DNA of 64,000 bases from Chryseobacterium kimseyorum (GCF_025971945.1 NZ_JAPDHW010000002.1:310001-374000); one strand, 5' to 3'; shown: positions 44,288 to 52,842, counted from the stretch's first letter. Notes: generated by a model from the sequence alone, not told the origin. Program-made: numbers and translations.

Positions 44288-45166
44288 ATGAGAGTCTACA
44301 ACACCAAAAATTTCCTGAAGATCCTGATCAGCTTACACAAAAGTGATACGCTGAAAATTCTGTTTCCAACGATGGTTTTGATGGCGCTTTACTCCTATGG
44401 AATCCAATATCTTGAGATTGAATATTTACATTTAACCTCAAAATCGAAGGTCAGCAATGTGGGGATGATTCATTCTTTATTGGGATTTGTGTTGTCTCTG
44501 CTTTTGGTTTTCAGGACAAACACGGCGTACGACCGTTGGTGGGAAGGCCGAAAACTTTGGGGAAAACTGGTGAATGACACGAGAAATTTCGCCATCAAAA
44601 TCAGTATTATTCTTACGGACAACAGAGAATCTGCTGACCAGATTTCAAAATATCTGAAGTTTTTTCCGCATCTCTTAGCAAAACATCTTTCTCAGGAATC
44701 GACGCGGCTGGCTTTGGATGAGGATTATTCAGAAATCAAAAATTCTTTGAAAAATCACGGACCCAATGATCTGATTATCCAGCTGACTGAAAAATTATAT
44801 CAGCTAAAAAAACAGGGTAAAATTTCTGATGTTGAAATGCTGTATTTAGACACGCAGATTTCCGGTTTTCTGGATGTTTGTGGCGGTTGCGAAAGAATAA
44901 AAAACACACCGATTCCGTATTCTTACTCATCTTTCATTAAAAAATTCATTATTCTATATGTATTGGCTTTGCCGGTTGCCTATGTAATTAACCTTGGATT
45001 ATTTATGATCCCGCTGACGGTTTTCGTTTATTACGTGTTGATGAGTCTGGAACTGATTGCTGAGGAAATCGAAGATCCTTTTAATAATGATGAAAATGAT
45101 ATTCCGATGGAGACGATTGCGCAGAATATTGAAAGAAATGTACATCAGATAATGGGCGGGAAATAG
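44288..45166 (+). CDS. Bestrophin-family anion channel
   Basis: 292 aa, about four hydrophobic segments. Bestrophin (UPF0187) features: HSLLGFVLSLLLVFRTNTAY followed by DRWWEGRKLWGKLVN (about 61-95), the hallmark R-T-N-T-A-Y-D-R-W-W-E-G, then DVCGGCERIKNTPIPYSYSS and a late ELIAEEIEDPF (Glu/Asp/Pro gate). A pentameric anion channel by family, in the cytoplasmic membrane. Single gene after a repeat-rich intergenic stretch. Confidence 0.92.
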   Translation: MRVYNTKNFLKILISLHKSDTLKILFPTMVLMALYSYGIQYLEIEYLHLTSKSKVSNVGMIHSLLGFVLSLLLVFRTNTAYDRWWEGRKLWGKLVNDTRNFAIKISIILTDNRESADQISKYLKFFPHLLAKHLSQESTRLALDEDYSEIKNSLKNHGPNDLIIQLTEKLYQLKKQGKISDVEMLYLDTQISGFLDVCGGCERIKNTPIPYSYSSFIKKFIILYVLALPVAYVINLGLFMIPLTVFVYYVLMSLELIAEEIEDPFNNDENDIPMETIAQNIERNVHQIMGGK

Positions 45167-45173
45167 TAAGTAA

Positions 45174-45222
45174 ATCTGTGGGCAAAGAAATCTCCCACAG
45201 ATCTCACAGATTCTCACAGATG
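45174..45222. repeat. Short inverted and direct repeats after the bestrophin gene
   Basis: Arms 45174-45182 and 45194-45202 (ATCTGTGGG / CCCACAGAT) form a hairpin; TCTCACAGAT recurs directly after it. No T-run follows, so I do not call a terminator. Confidence 0.55.
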
Positions 45223-45293
45223 AATTTGAAATAAAATTTTAAAATCCATTCATTCAGAAGAATTCGTAAATTGTAATTAGAAATAAATATATT

Positions 45294-45830
45294 TTGGTAA
45301 ATAAATTAAAACTGGAAGAACTCAACAGAATTGATGTAGAAACGTTTAAGAAGGTTGAGAAAATTCCGTTGGTGGTTGTTCTGGATAACATCAGAAGTAT
45401 GCACAATGTAGGGGCGACTTTCAGAACGGCAGACGCATTTTTGGTTGAGAAAATTATTTTATGTGGAATTACGCCGCAACCGCCACACCGTGAAATTCAC
45501 AAAGCTGCTTTGGGCGCGACAGAAAGTGTGGATTGGTCGCATGAAGCAGATATTAATGTGACGATCAATGATTTAAAAAGTCAGGGATTTGAAGTGGTGG
45601 GAATCGAGCAGACGACCAACAGCACGATGATTACTGATTTTAAAATTGACAGTTCAAAAAAATACGCGGTCATTTTAGGAAATGAAGTAGAAGGAATCAG
45701 CGATGAAGCGCTTCAGGATATCGATTCTTTTATTGAAATTCCGCAACTGGGAACTAAGCATTCCTTAAATGTAAGTGTATGCGGAGGAATCGTGATGTGG
45801 GAATTTGCAAAAGCTTTAGGAATTAAATAA
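45294..45830 (+). CDS. SpoU-family RNA 2'-O-methyltransferase
   Basis: 178 aa from a TTG at 45294. SpoU/TrmH (SPOUT) methyltransferase with the three motifs: LDNIRSMHNVGATFRTADAF (about 31-50, with the Asn/Arg motif 1), VILGNEVEGISDEALQ (about 123-138), and QLGTKHSLNVSVCGGIVMWEF (about 148-168, knot and SAM site). Probably methylates the ribose of a tRNA or rRNA nucleotide; the target is not predictable. Cys near the C-terminus as in TrmL-like members. Confidence 0.9.
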   Translation: MVNKLKLEELNRIDVETFKKVEKIPLVVVLDNIRSMHNVGATFRTADAFLVEKIILCGITPQPPHREIHKAALGATESVDWSHEADINVTINDLKSQGFEVVGIEQTTNSTMITDFKIDSSKKYAVILGNEVEGISDEALQDIDSFIEIPQLGTKHSLNVSVCGGIVMWEFAKALGIK

Positions 45831-45980
45831 TAATTGTTTTAAATTAATTCTTTGAAGGCTTCGCTAAGTAGAACGCCTTTGTATATCTTAACAGCACTCA
45901 GAAGTTCAAAAAAATCTTAGCGGACTTTGCGTTTAAATAAAAACAGAAAAATTCAGTTTTCGAAAATCAGAATATGCCCT

Positions 45981-46020
45981 AAAATAAAAAAACTGCGTCT
46001 GTCAAAAGACAGTGCAGTTT
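45981..46020 (-). terminator. Intrinsic terminator of the candidate small RNA
   Basis: Arms 45990-46003 and 46008-46020 pair over about 13 bases with one bulge, AAAA loop, then a T-rich tail on the minus strand. There is no minus-strand gene upstream for it to serve. Confidence 0.8.
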
Positions 46021-46053
46021 GAAATAAATCTAATAAAAAGTAAAAATGAAAGG
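45983..46053 (-). ncRNA. Candidate small RNA of about 65-70 nt
   Basis: Transcript predicted from about 46050-46053 to the terminator near 45983. No ATG in the first half, so it is probably non-coding. The 5' half is AU-rich and unstructured by eye, the 3' half is the terminator hairpin. Prediction from promoter and terminator only; no known family is implied. Confidence 0.4.
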
Positions 46054-46056
46054 CGA

Positions 46057-46087
46057 CAAAGATACTTCAAATTTCTTTACGGGCAAA
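46057..46087 (-). promoter_or_regulatory. Complete promoter: -33 TTTG, 19-base spacer, -7 TATCTTTG
   Basis: On the minus strand, TTTG (plus 46084-46087), 19 bases, then TATCTTTG (plus 46057-46064). This is one of the two full matches (with bcp) to the Bacteroidota consensus I found in the window, where most other genes show only the -7 element. Confidence 0.6.
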
Positions 46088-46171
46088 TTTTTATTTCACT
46101 TTTTTTATTTTTATGAAAAAAAACTGCAATAAAGCAGGAAGGTTTCGTTTTTAATTTTATAAATTAGCACA

Positions 46172-46822
46172 ATGTTTATCAAGGACTATATCTCAAAAGA
46201 TTTTCCGTGTTTTCATCTGACTGACTCCATCGAATCGGCTAGGGAAACCCTAGAAGCATTTGGATATACGCATATTTTCATCAAAAAATCACACCACTTT
46301 TACGGAGCCATCGCCAAAGACTTTCTTTATGAAGAAGAAGGTACTTTAAAGAACCTCGAACATCAGATCGAGCGCTTCGCCATTTTGGAGGACAATAATA
46401 TCATGGACAGCATCCGTCTTTTTTATACATTCAATGCCAACGTGATTCCTGTGATCAATAAAAACGAAAAATATCTGGGCTACATCTGCTGTGACGATGT
46501 TTTTCAGACCTTTTCAAAATACCCTCTGTTTTCGGAAACCGGTGCTACCTTAACGATAGAAACTCCGGCAAGAAAATATTCTATGACAGAAATTGCCAAC
46601 ATCGTTGAGAGCAACAATTCTAAGTTCTACGGCGGTTTTATCAGTTTCATGTCAGACGAATTTATTCACATCACCATTAAAATCAGCAACGAAAATTTAG
46701 CTTCCATCGACGCTACTTTCGACCGTTATGATTACAGAATTGTTGAAAAATATTATTCTGATGAGAAAACAGATCTTTTCAAAGACCGTTTAGGTTTTTT
46801 ACAAAAATTTATCGAAATATAA
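46172..46822 (+). CDS. CBS-domain protein
   Basis: 216 aa. A tandem-CBS layout: FHLTDSIESARETLEAFGYTHIFI at about 15-38, then AILEDNNIMDSIRLFYTFNANVIPVINKNEKYLGYICCDDVF (about 70-112) with a cysteine pair, followed by an ACT-like beta domain (FISFMSDEFIHITIKISNEN). It may sense adenine nucleotides, by family. Two bases before nadK, so probably cotranscribed and possibly related in function. A TAAATTAG box (46160-46167) lies just before the ATG. Confidence 0.83.
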   Translation: MFIKDYISKDFPCFHLTDSIESARETLEAFGYTHIFIKKSHHFYGAIAKDFLYEEEGTLKNLEHQIERFAILEDNNIMDSIRLFYTFNANVIPVINKNEKYLGYICCDDVFQTFSKYPLFSETGATLTIETPARKYSMTEIANIVESNNSKFYGGFISFMSDEFIHITIKISNENLASIDATFDRYDYRIVEKYYSDEKTDLFKDRLGFLQKFIEI

Positions 46823-46823
46823 T

Positions 46824-47690
46824 ATGAAGGCAGCCATATATTCTCAGAAAAAAGATCTTGATACTTTTTTATATTTAAGCAAATTTATTTCTGAATTGGA
46901 AAGCAGAGGCGTAAAATCTGTTTTGTTTGACGAAATGGCTGACGCGCTTCAATTTTCAAAAATATTTGAGACTTTTGGCAACAAACAGGATCTCATCGAC
47001 AAAAAAGTTGATCTGTTTTTCACCTTTGGTGGCGATGGAACGATTGTAAATTCATTAACATTTATCGAAGATCTCGAAATTCCTGTTGTGGGTGTCAACA
47101 CCGGAAGACTTGGATTTCTGGCAAGTTTTACCAAAGAAGAAGCCTTCAAAGAACTGGACTCTATTTTAAAAGGTGATGTGAAAACCAGCCGAAGATCAGT
47201 TATCGAAGTTGTTTCACCAAAATCTGACGAATTTTTTCCGTATGCTTTAAATGATGTGACGATTTCCAGAAAAGAAACCACATCAATGGTCACGGTAGAT
47301 TCCTATATTAATAATGAATTTCTAAATGTTTTCTGGGGCGACGGCGTGATTGTTTCTACGCCAACAGGTTCTACCGCTTATTCTTTAAGTTGCGGCGGAC
47401 CGATCATTTCGCCAAACAACGAAAATTTTGTCATTACTCCAATTGCGCCGCATAATTTAAATGTAAGACCTTTGGTTGTCAACGATAAAGTTGAGATTAA
47501 ATTTAAAGTAGAAAGCCGGGTTCCACAATATTCTCTTTCTTTAGATTCAAGATTAATTCATATTGAAACGGATAAGGAAATTGTGATCAGAAAAGCAAGT
47601 TTCCAGCTGTTACTGGTACAGCCGAACAATTTAAGTTTCTACGAAACCATCCGCCAGAAGCTACTTTGGGGACGGGATAAAAGAAATTAA
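46824..47690 (+). CDS. nadK: NAD kinase
   Basis: 288 aa, full length. NAD kinase produces NADP from NAD and ATP (or polyphosphate). Seen: FTFGGDGTIVNSLTF (about 70-84, the GGDGT loop), VVGVNTGRLGFLASF (about 91-105), ALNDVTISRKETTS with the conserved N-E/D-like pair, and TPTGSTAYSLSCGGPI. Starts one base after the CBS gene stop, so translationally coupled. Confidence 0.96.
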   Translation: MKAAIYSQKKDLDTFLYLSKFISELESRGVKSVLFDEMADALQFSKIFETFGNKQDLIDKKVDLFFTFGGDGTIVNSLTFIEDLEIPVVGVNTGRLGFLASFTKEEAFKELDSILKGDVKTSRRSVIEVVSPKSDEFFPYALNDVTISRKETTSMVTVDSYINNEFLNVFWGDGVIVSTPTGSTAYSLSCGGPIISPNNENFVITPIAPHNLNVRPLVVNDKVEIKFKVESRVPQYSLSLDSRLIHIETDKEIVIRKASFQLLLVQPNNLSFYETIRQKLLWGRDKRN

Positions 47691-47760
47691 TCATTTCTCA
47701 AAAATTATTACCTTTACAAGAATTTTTCAAACATACCCTAATTTTATATAAAAAGTAAAC

Positions 47761-48831
47761 ATGAGCAGAATTTTTCCGGCAGGAGTTGCCACAGGTCAGT
47801 TAGTTACAGATATTTTTCAGTATGCTAAAGAAAACAAATTTGCATTGCCTGCAGTGAACGTAATCGGTTCGAGCAACGTGAACGCAGTAATGGAAACTGC
47901 AGCAAAATTAAACTCACCTGTTATCATTCAGTTTTCTAACGGTGGAGCATCTTTCAACGCTGGAAAAGGATTGAGCAATGACGCTCAGAAATCAGCTATT
48001 TTAGGTGGTATCGCTGGAGCAAAACATATTCATACTTTGGCTGAAGCTTACGGAGCGACAGTAATTTTACATACCGATCACGCTGCAAAGAAATTATTGC
48101 CTTGGATCGACGGTTTGATGGAAGCTAACGAAGAATTCTTCAAGCAGACCGGAAAATCTCTTTACTCTTCTCACATGCTTGATCTTTCTGAAGAATCTTT
48201 AGAAGAAAACCTTGAGATTTCTGCGGAATATTTCGAAAGAATGGCAAAAATGCAGATGACTTTGGAAGTTGAAATCGGTGTAACAGGAGGTGAAGAAGAT
48301 GGCGTAGACAATTCTGATATCGACAATTCAAAATTATATACGCAGCCTGAAGACGTAGCTTACACTTACGAAAAACTGAAAGCAATTTCTGATAACTTCA
48401 CGATTGCAGCAGCTTTCGGAAATGTACACGGTGTTTACAAATCAGGAAATGTAGTTTTGACTCCGAAAATCTTAGACAATTCTCAGAAATTCGTTCAGGA
48501 GAAATTCGGAACTGCTGAGAAGCCGATTAATTTCGTATTCCACGGTGGTTCAGGCTCTACTTTAGAAGAAATCAGAGAAGCGATTGATTACGGGGTAATT
48601 AAGATGAATATTGACACCGATCTTCAGTTCGCTTATACAGAGGGAATCAGAGATTACATGGTAGATAATGTAGAATATCTGAAAACTCAAATCGGAAATC
48701 CTGACGGAGACGATAAGCCAAACAAAAAATTCTATGACCCAAGAGTTTGGGTTAGAAAAGGCGAAGAAACGTTCTCTAAAAGATTGGTAAGAGCATTTGA
48801 AGATTTAAATAACGTAAATACTTTAAAATAA
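47761..48831 (+). CDS. fbaA: Fructose-bisphosphate aldolase, class II
   Basis: 356 aa. Class II, zinc-dependent aldolase of glycolysis and gluconeogenesis. Seen: ILHTDHAAKKLLPWIDGL (about 101-118) with the zinc-binding His, EVEIGVTGGEEDGVDN, AAFGNVHGVYKSGN (His), FHGGSGSTLEEI (loop binding the phosphate) and the final KMNIDTDLQFAY. Uses the long E. coli-type (group A) layout. It is followed by a degenerate repeat and accD. Confidence 0.97.
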   Translation: MSRIFPAGVATGQLVTDIFQYAKENKFALPAVNVIGSSNVNAVMETAAKLNSPVIIQFSNGGASFNAGKGLSNDAQKSAILGGIAGAKHIHTLAEAYGATVILHTDHAAKKLLPWIDGLMEANEEFFKQTGKSLYSSHMLDLSEESLEENLEISAEYFERMAKMQMTLEVEIGVTGGEEDGVDNSDIDNSKLYTQPEDVAYTYEKLKAISDNFTIAAAFGNVHGVYKSGNVVLTPKILDNSQKFVQEKFGTAEKPINFVFHGGSGSTLEEIREAIDYGVIKMNIDTDLQFAYTEGIRDYMVDNVEYLKTQIGNPDGDDKPNKKFYDPRVWVRKGEETFSKRLVRAFEDLNNVNTLK

Positions 48832-48933
48832 ATTGATTTGAGATTTGAGGTTTGAAATTTGAGATTGTCTGAGATGAAAATTTTTATCGGCAAACCTGAA
48901 TTCCAAACTTCAAATCAATAATTTCAAATCAAT
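48832..48933. repeat. Degenerate TTTGAGATT-type repeats and inverted copies
   Basis: A series of short TTTGA-type units at 48832-48870 is followed by two inverted copies (TCAAATCAAT at 48910-48919 and 48924-48933) of the starting decamer at 48832-48841. Fills the gap between fbaA and accD. Confidence 0.55.
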
Positions 48934-48936
48934 AAT

Positions 48937-49791
48937 ATGGCATTCGACTGGTTTAAAAGAAAAGCACAAAATATTACCACTTCTACCGACGAGAAAAAAG
49001 ATGTACCGAAAGGGCTTTGGCATCAGACTCCGTCAGGAAAAGTAGTGGAACATGACGAGTTAAAGAAAAACAATTATGTTTCTCCTGAAGACGGATTTCA
49101 CGTAAGAATAGGAAGTGCCGAGTTTTTCAGCATTCTTTTTGACGAAGGAAAATTCACTGAGCTGGATGCAAATGTTGAAAGTATTGATATCCTTAGCTTT
49201 AAAGACACAAAATCGTATACCGACCGTCTGAAAGAAGTAAAAGCTAAAACCAAGCTTACCGACTCTATCAGAAACGGAGTAGGAACCGTAAACGGAACCG
49301 AAATGGTGGTTTCATGTATGGATTTTGCGTTTATCGGAGGATCTTTAGGTTCTGTGATGGGTGAAAAAATCAGAAGAGCAATAGATTACTGTATCGAAAA
49401 GAGACTTCCGTACATGATTATTTGTCAGTCTGGTGGTGCGAGAATGCAGGAAGCAACGTATTCACTAATGCAGTTGGCAAAAGTTCAAGCGAAACTGGCT
49501 CAGCTTTCAGAAGCCGGACTTTTATACATCGCTTACCTTTGTGACCCTACTTTCGGTGGAATTACCGCATCTTTCGCAATGACTGCAGATATCATTATGG
49601 CTGAACCAAAAGCACTGATCGGATTTGCAGGACCAAGAGTAATCCGTGAAACCATTGGTAGAGACTTACCGGAAGGCTTCCAGACTTCTGAATTTTTACA
49701 GGAAAAAGGTTTCGTAGATTTCATCGTAAAAAGAACTGAAATCAAAGAAGTTGTTTCAAAAACAGTAAATTTATTAGCGGTAAAAGCTTAA
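48937..49791 (+). CDS. accD: Acetyl-CoA carboxylase carboxyltransferase subunit beta
   Basis: 284 aa. AccD, part of acetyl-CoA carboxylase in fatty-acid synthesis. Seen: [18 protein letters not shown], the carboxyltransferase core with [15 protein letters not shown] and [13 protein letters not shown] (oxyanion and CoA loops), [14 protein letters not shown], and [18 protein letters not shown]. In E. coli AccD has an N-terminal zinc ribbon with four Cys; here the first 60 residues contain none (PSGK where CxxC is expected, YVSPEDGF where the second pair is expected). The zinc ribbon site is lost. Confidence 0.95.
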   Translation: MAFDWFKRKAQNITTSTDEKKDVPKGLWHQTPSGKVVEHDELKKNNYVSPEDGFHVRIGSAEFFSILFDEGKFTELDANVESIDILSFKDTKSYTDRLKEVKAKTKLTDSIRNGVGTVNGTEMVVSCMDFAFIGGSLGSVMGEKIRRAIDYCIEKRLPYMIICQSGGARMQEATYSLMQLAKVQAKLAQLSEAGLLYIAYLCDPTFGGITASFAMTADIIMAEPKALIGFAGPRVIRETIGRDLPEGFQTSEFLQEKGFVDFIVKRTEIKEVVSKTVNLLAVKA

Positions 49792-49812
49792 TATTTTAAC
49801 TGAAAATCATAC

Positions 49813-49842
49813 AATCTCTCTCTATTCGGGAGAGATTTTTGT
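49813..49842 (+). terminator. Intrinsic terminator of accD
   Basis: Arms 49813-49820 and 49830-49837 (AATCTCTC / GAGAGATT) with a 9-base loop and a T-rich tail. Confidence 0.8.
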
Positions 49843-49923
49843 TTAGATATTAGCAATAAATAATTGTTTAAAAAATACAAACAAATTGACGAATTTCATA
49901 TGTTTGAAATAGCTCTACAGTTC

Positions 49924-50058
49924 GCTCCTCCGGAGCTCGTTCTTGTGGTTACTTCATCTTTTCTACTGACAGTTAATCCCGACGGGATTAATTTAGCTCC
50001 TTTAGGAGCGTAATGTTAGTAGAAAAAGTCATGTTAAGAATTTGAGCTCCAGAGGAGC
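49924..50058. repeat. Cluster of four GC-rich palindromes
   Basis: GCTCC-TCC-GGAGC (49924-49936), an 8-base arm palindrome TTAATCCC-GAC-GGGATTAA (49973-49991), GCTCC-TTTA-GGAGC (49996-50009) and GCTCC-AGA-GGAGC (50046-50058). Related in style to those at 33152-33231; REP-like rather than terminators, since no T-run follows. Confidence 0.75.
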
Positions 50059-50173
50059 GCCCTGTGAATAGTATTTAATTTTCATCAATCAAGAATGATT
50101 GGAAATATTATATTAAAATAATACGGCTTGATTTAAAGCCTAAAGCAGTAAGCCATTTGCCAAAAGCCAATCT

Positions 50174-50686
50174 ATGAGGACTTTCAAAGTAATTTTCAAC
50201 ACGATAAAAAGCATGAGTTTTAAGAAAATTCTTAAGCTCTCATCTGCCGTATTGCCACATCCTCTTTTTTCCATGATGAGTTTTTACGCAACGGTAAAAG
50301 CTTTTTCCATTGCTCAAAAACTGTATCCGAAAACAGCATCTAAAAACGGTGAAGGAAACGCGTTCAGACACGCTTTCTGGTGTTGCCTGATTATGATGTA
50401 CTGCAGCAAAATTTCCTCACCCGAAAAAGCACTGGAGTTCTGCAAAAAAATTACAGATTTGCACGAGGAATTATTCCCTAACGAACCATTAGAAACCAAA
50501 ATGGATCTCCACAACAACAAAATCGGTATGGATTATTTCATGGAGCTTTTGCCAGGAATTCACCGCCAGTTTTTTGAGAAAAATTTCTTTATCGAAGAGC
50601 TTCAAAAGAAGACTGCTAACGCTAAGGTCTTGAAAAGTTTGGATGATGATTTTGCGGGCGAGCTGGTCTATCTGGATGAAAAATAA
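50174..50686 (+). CDS. DUF6973-type protein
   Basis: 170 aa. Motif NAFRHAFWCCLIMMYCSK (about 60-77) and a later KMDLHNNKIGMDYFMELLPG match the layout of DUF6973-type proteins, in which conserved His and Asn occur in NAFRH and LxNNxxG. No signal peptide but a hydrophobic N-terminal helix. Function unknown, and the DUF number is tentative. Preceded by repeat-rich intergenic DNA. Confidence 0.62.
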   Translation: MRTFKVIFNTIKSMSFKKILKLSSAVLPHPLFSMMSFYATVKAFSIAQKLYPKTASKNGEGNAFRHAFWCCLIMMYCSKISSPEKALEFCKKITDLHEELFPNEPLETKMDLHNNKIGMDYFMELLPGIHRQFFEKNFFIEELQKKTANAKVLKSLDDDFAGELVYLDEK

Positions 50687-50713
50687 TTTTTTATTCGTTA
50701 CATTATCGTATAG

Positions 50714-50800
50714 TTTGTCATTGCAAAGAAATGTCAGGACAATTTCTTTTAAAATAACAGTTGAGATTCCTTCGGAAATCTAAGATTTGACGTAGTTAAT
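50714..50800. repeat. Degraded dispersed repeat, copy 3
   Basis: TTTGTCATTGCAAAGAAAT at 50714 and GAGATTCCTTCGGAAATCT near 50763-50781 recall the arms of the GTCATTCCG unit at 25771 and 32866, with several changes. Confidence 0.45.
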
Positions 50801-50903
50801 AACAAACATTCTTGGAATTTATTCACGTCAACAGAAATTATATTTCATCACTTTTTGCAATCTGAAGTTTTTTTAACTAAGTTTAAACAATTAATTTAAT
50901 CAA

Positions 50904-52307
50904 ATGGTTCTCAGCAGAATTTGGTCGGCCTTTATCATTATCGCCATTGCCATTGCCAGTATAAAATACATCTCGTCAAGCCACTACAAAACCATTTTCA
51001 ACGATATGGTTGTCGGAAAAGGCGGCGACACTGTTCAGGTGGCAACCCAAAACATAAGTATGCTTTCTCCAGTCGTGAGAGACAGCCTGATGAAGAAAAA
51101 TGATTTTGCAGACAGCAGAATTCATTATAAAACCGATTCTCTGAAACAGAACGTTCAGGTGTACCGAGTACAGGAGGCCGATGGTGTCATTGGAACTTCC
51201 GAAACGGCAGTGAAAATCTGTATCGGTCTGATTGGAATCATGACCCTTTTTATGGGATTCATGAGCATTGCTGAGAAAGCAGGCGGAATTAATTTATTAA
51301 GCCGGTTTATACAGCCATTTTTCTCAAGACTATTCCCTGAAATTCCAAAAAATCATCCTGCTTTTGGGCACATGCTGATGAATTTCAGTGCCAATCTTTT
51401 AGGTTTAGATAATGCCGCAACGCCATTTGGTTTAAAAGCGATGGAGAGTTTACAGACTTTAAATCCAAATAAAGACACAGCGAGCAACTCACAGATTATG
51501 TTCCTCTGCCTTCATGCAGGCGGAATGACTCTGATACCAGTTTCCATTATTGCAATCAGGGCTTCGATGGGTTCAAAAACACCTACCGACATTTTCCTTC
51601 CCTGCATGATTGCGACTTTTACAGCCACAATGGCGGCAATGATTATCGTATCATTATACCAAAAAATAAATCTTTTAAAACCTATCGTCCTTGCCTATGT
51701 TGGCGGAATTTCAGCATTAATTGCCCTTCTGGTTGTTTATCTGGTTCAGCTGAGCAAAGACGAACTTGATGATTTCAGTAAAGTTTTGAGCAATGGTTTA
51801 ATACTTTTCATTTTTTTAGCCATCGTTCTTGGTGCTGTTTACAAAAAGATCAATGTTTTCGATGCCTTTATTGACGGCGCCAAAGAAGGATTTTGGACCT
51901 GTGTAAAGATTATTCCCTATTTAGTCGGAATGTTGATTGCCATTTCTCTTTTGAGAACCTCCGGTGTTTTTGACGTTATTATCGATGGAATGAAATGGGT
52001 TGCCTATGCAGCAAATCTCGATGCACGGTTTGTTGACGGACTTCCGACAGCTTTAATCAAACCTCTATCGGGTTCAGGAGCCCGTGGAATGATGGTGGAT
52101 ACGATGGCAACTTTCGGGGCAGACAGTTTTCAAGGGAAATTGGCAGCGGTTCTACAAGGAAGCTCAGACACTACGTTTTACGTAATTGCAGTTTATTTCG
52201 GAGCCGTAGCCGTAAAGAACACGAGATATACGGTTGTTGCTATGCTTTTGGCGGATTTAGTGGGCGTGATTACTGCAATTGGATTGGCGTATTTGTTTTT
52301 TGCTTAA
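50904..52307 (+). CDS. SpmA-SpmB fusion, nucleoside-recognition (Gate) membrane protein
   Basis: 467 aa. Two Gate/nucleoside-recognition halves fused in one chain, corresponding to the separate SpmA and SpmB of spore formers: first half ETAVKICIGLIGIMTLFMGF to LGLDNAATPFGLKAMESLQ with GGMTLIPVSIIAIR; second half AFIDGAKEGFWTCVKIIPYLVGML to PLSGSGARGMMVDTM. An extracytoplasmic segment of about 75 residues follows the first helix. The fusion is widespread in Bacteroidota, which do not sporulate; substrate unknown. Confidence 0.88.
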   Translation: MVLSRIWSAFIIIAIAIASIKYISSSHYKTIFNDMVVGKGGDTVQVATQNISMLSPVVRDSLMKKNDFADSRIHYKTDSLKQNVQVYRVQEADGVIGTSETAVKICIGLIGIMTLFMGFMSIAEKAGGINLLSRFIQPFFSRLFPEIPKNHPAFGHMLMNFSANLLGLDNAATPFGLKAMESLQTLNPNKDTASNSQIMFLCLHAGGMTLIPVSIIAIRASMGSKTPTDIFLPCMIATFTATMAAMIIVSLYQKINLLKPIVLAYVGGISALIALLVVYLVQLSKDELDDFSKVLSNGLILFIFLAIVLGAVYKKINVFDAFIDGAKEGFWTCVKIIPYLVGMLIAISLLRTSGVFDVIIDGMKWVAYAANLDARFVDGLPTALIKPLSGSGARGMMVDTMATFGADSFQGKLAAVLQGSSDTTFYVIAVYFGAVAVKNTRYTVVAMLLADLVGVITAIGLAYLFFA

Positions 52308-52337
52308 AAAGAGATACTTCTTATAATTTGGAATCGT

Positions 52338-52829
52338 ATGAAAATTAAATTTGGTTTAGTCTTATTTTTCACTCTTTCTCTTAATTCTATTTTATCTGCG
52401 CAGGGCGGATGGGATATGGGTTATTTGAAAATTGAAAATATTACAGAAGACCAGACTGGTAAAACATTCAGAATAGATTTTAAATCTAATCAACTGAAAG
52501 AAAAAGAACCTTCAATAAGATCCTATTTTCAGACAAAAGACTCCAATTTTATTTTAATTGATGGTACTAAAATAGAATTTGTTGAAGTAAGAAAAATCAA
52601 TGTTGACGCAGGATATTATGAGGAACAGTTTCTACTTTGTAAAAAATGTAAATCACCTTTAAGAATTTTAGATATGGTGTTGTCCGAAATAAAAGAAGAG
52701 ACATTAATTTTTATTGCTGATTTTGAAATGGAAATTAATGATAAATCTGATAAAATAAACTTCAAAAAAGAAATTGAAGTTCATAGAAATGAATTGGAAG
52801 GATTAATCTTTTTAAATTCAAAATTTTAA
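52338..52829 (+). CDS. Exported protein of unknown function, 163 aa
   Basis: Signal peptide to about residue 20 (LSA-Q). The mature part is beta-rich with NITEDQTGKTFRIDFKSNQ and LLCKKCKSPLRILDMVLSE, where a C-x-x-C pair might bind metal or form a disulfide. No family recognised. Followed by the 128-aa gene 13 bases later. Confidence 0.68.
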   Translation: MKIKFGLVLFFTLSLNSILSAQGGWDMGYLKIENITEDQTGKTFRIDFKSNQLKEKEPSIRSYFQTKDSNFILIDGTKIEFVEVRKINVDAGYYEEQFLLCKKCKSPLRILDMVLSEIKEETLIFIADFEMEINDKSDKINFKKEIEVHRNELEGLIFLNSKF

Positions 52830-52842
52830 ATAAACAAAAATT

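Larger units (their letters stand above)
45831..46171. other. Intergenic region with a candidate small RNA unit
   Basis: 341 bases. A minus-strand promoter (46057-46087), a short non-coding stretch and an intrinsic terminator (45981-46020) make up a complete unit with no ORF. A repeat-like GCCTTTGTA string is seen near 45868. A TAAATTAG box abuts the next gene at 46160-46167. Confidence 0.6.
49792..50173. other. Intergenic stretch after accD
   Basis: 382 bases. Contains the accD terminator and the palindrome cluster at 49924-50058. The last part, before the ATG at 50174, holds no clear promoter. Confidence 0.6.

Noticed and set aside
45174..45202. Terminator after the bestrophin gene
   Set aside because: The hairpin is good but lacks a T-run; listed as a repeat instead.
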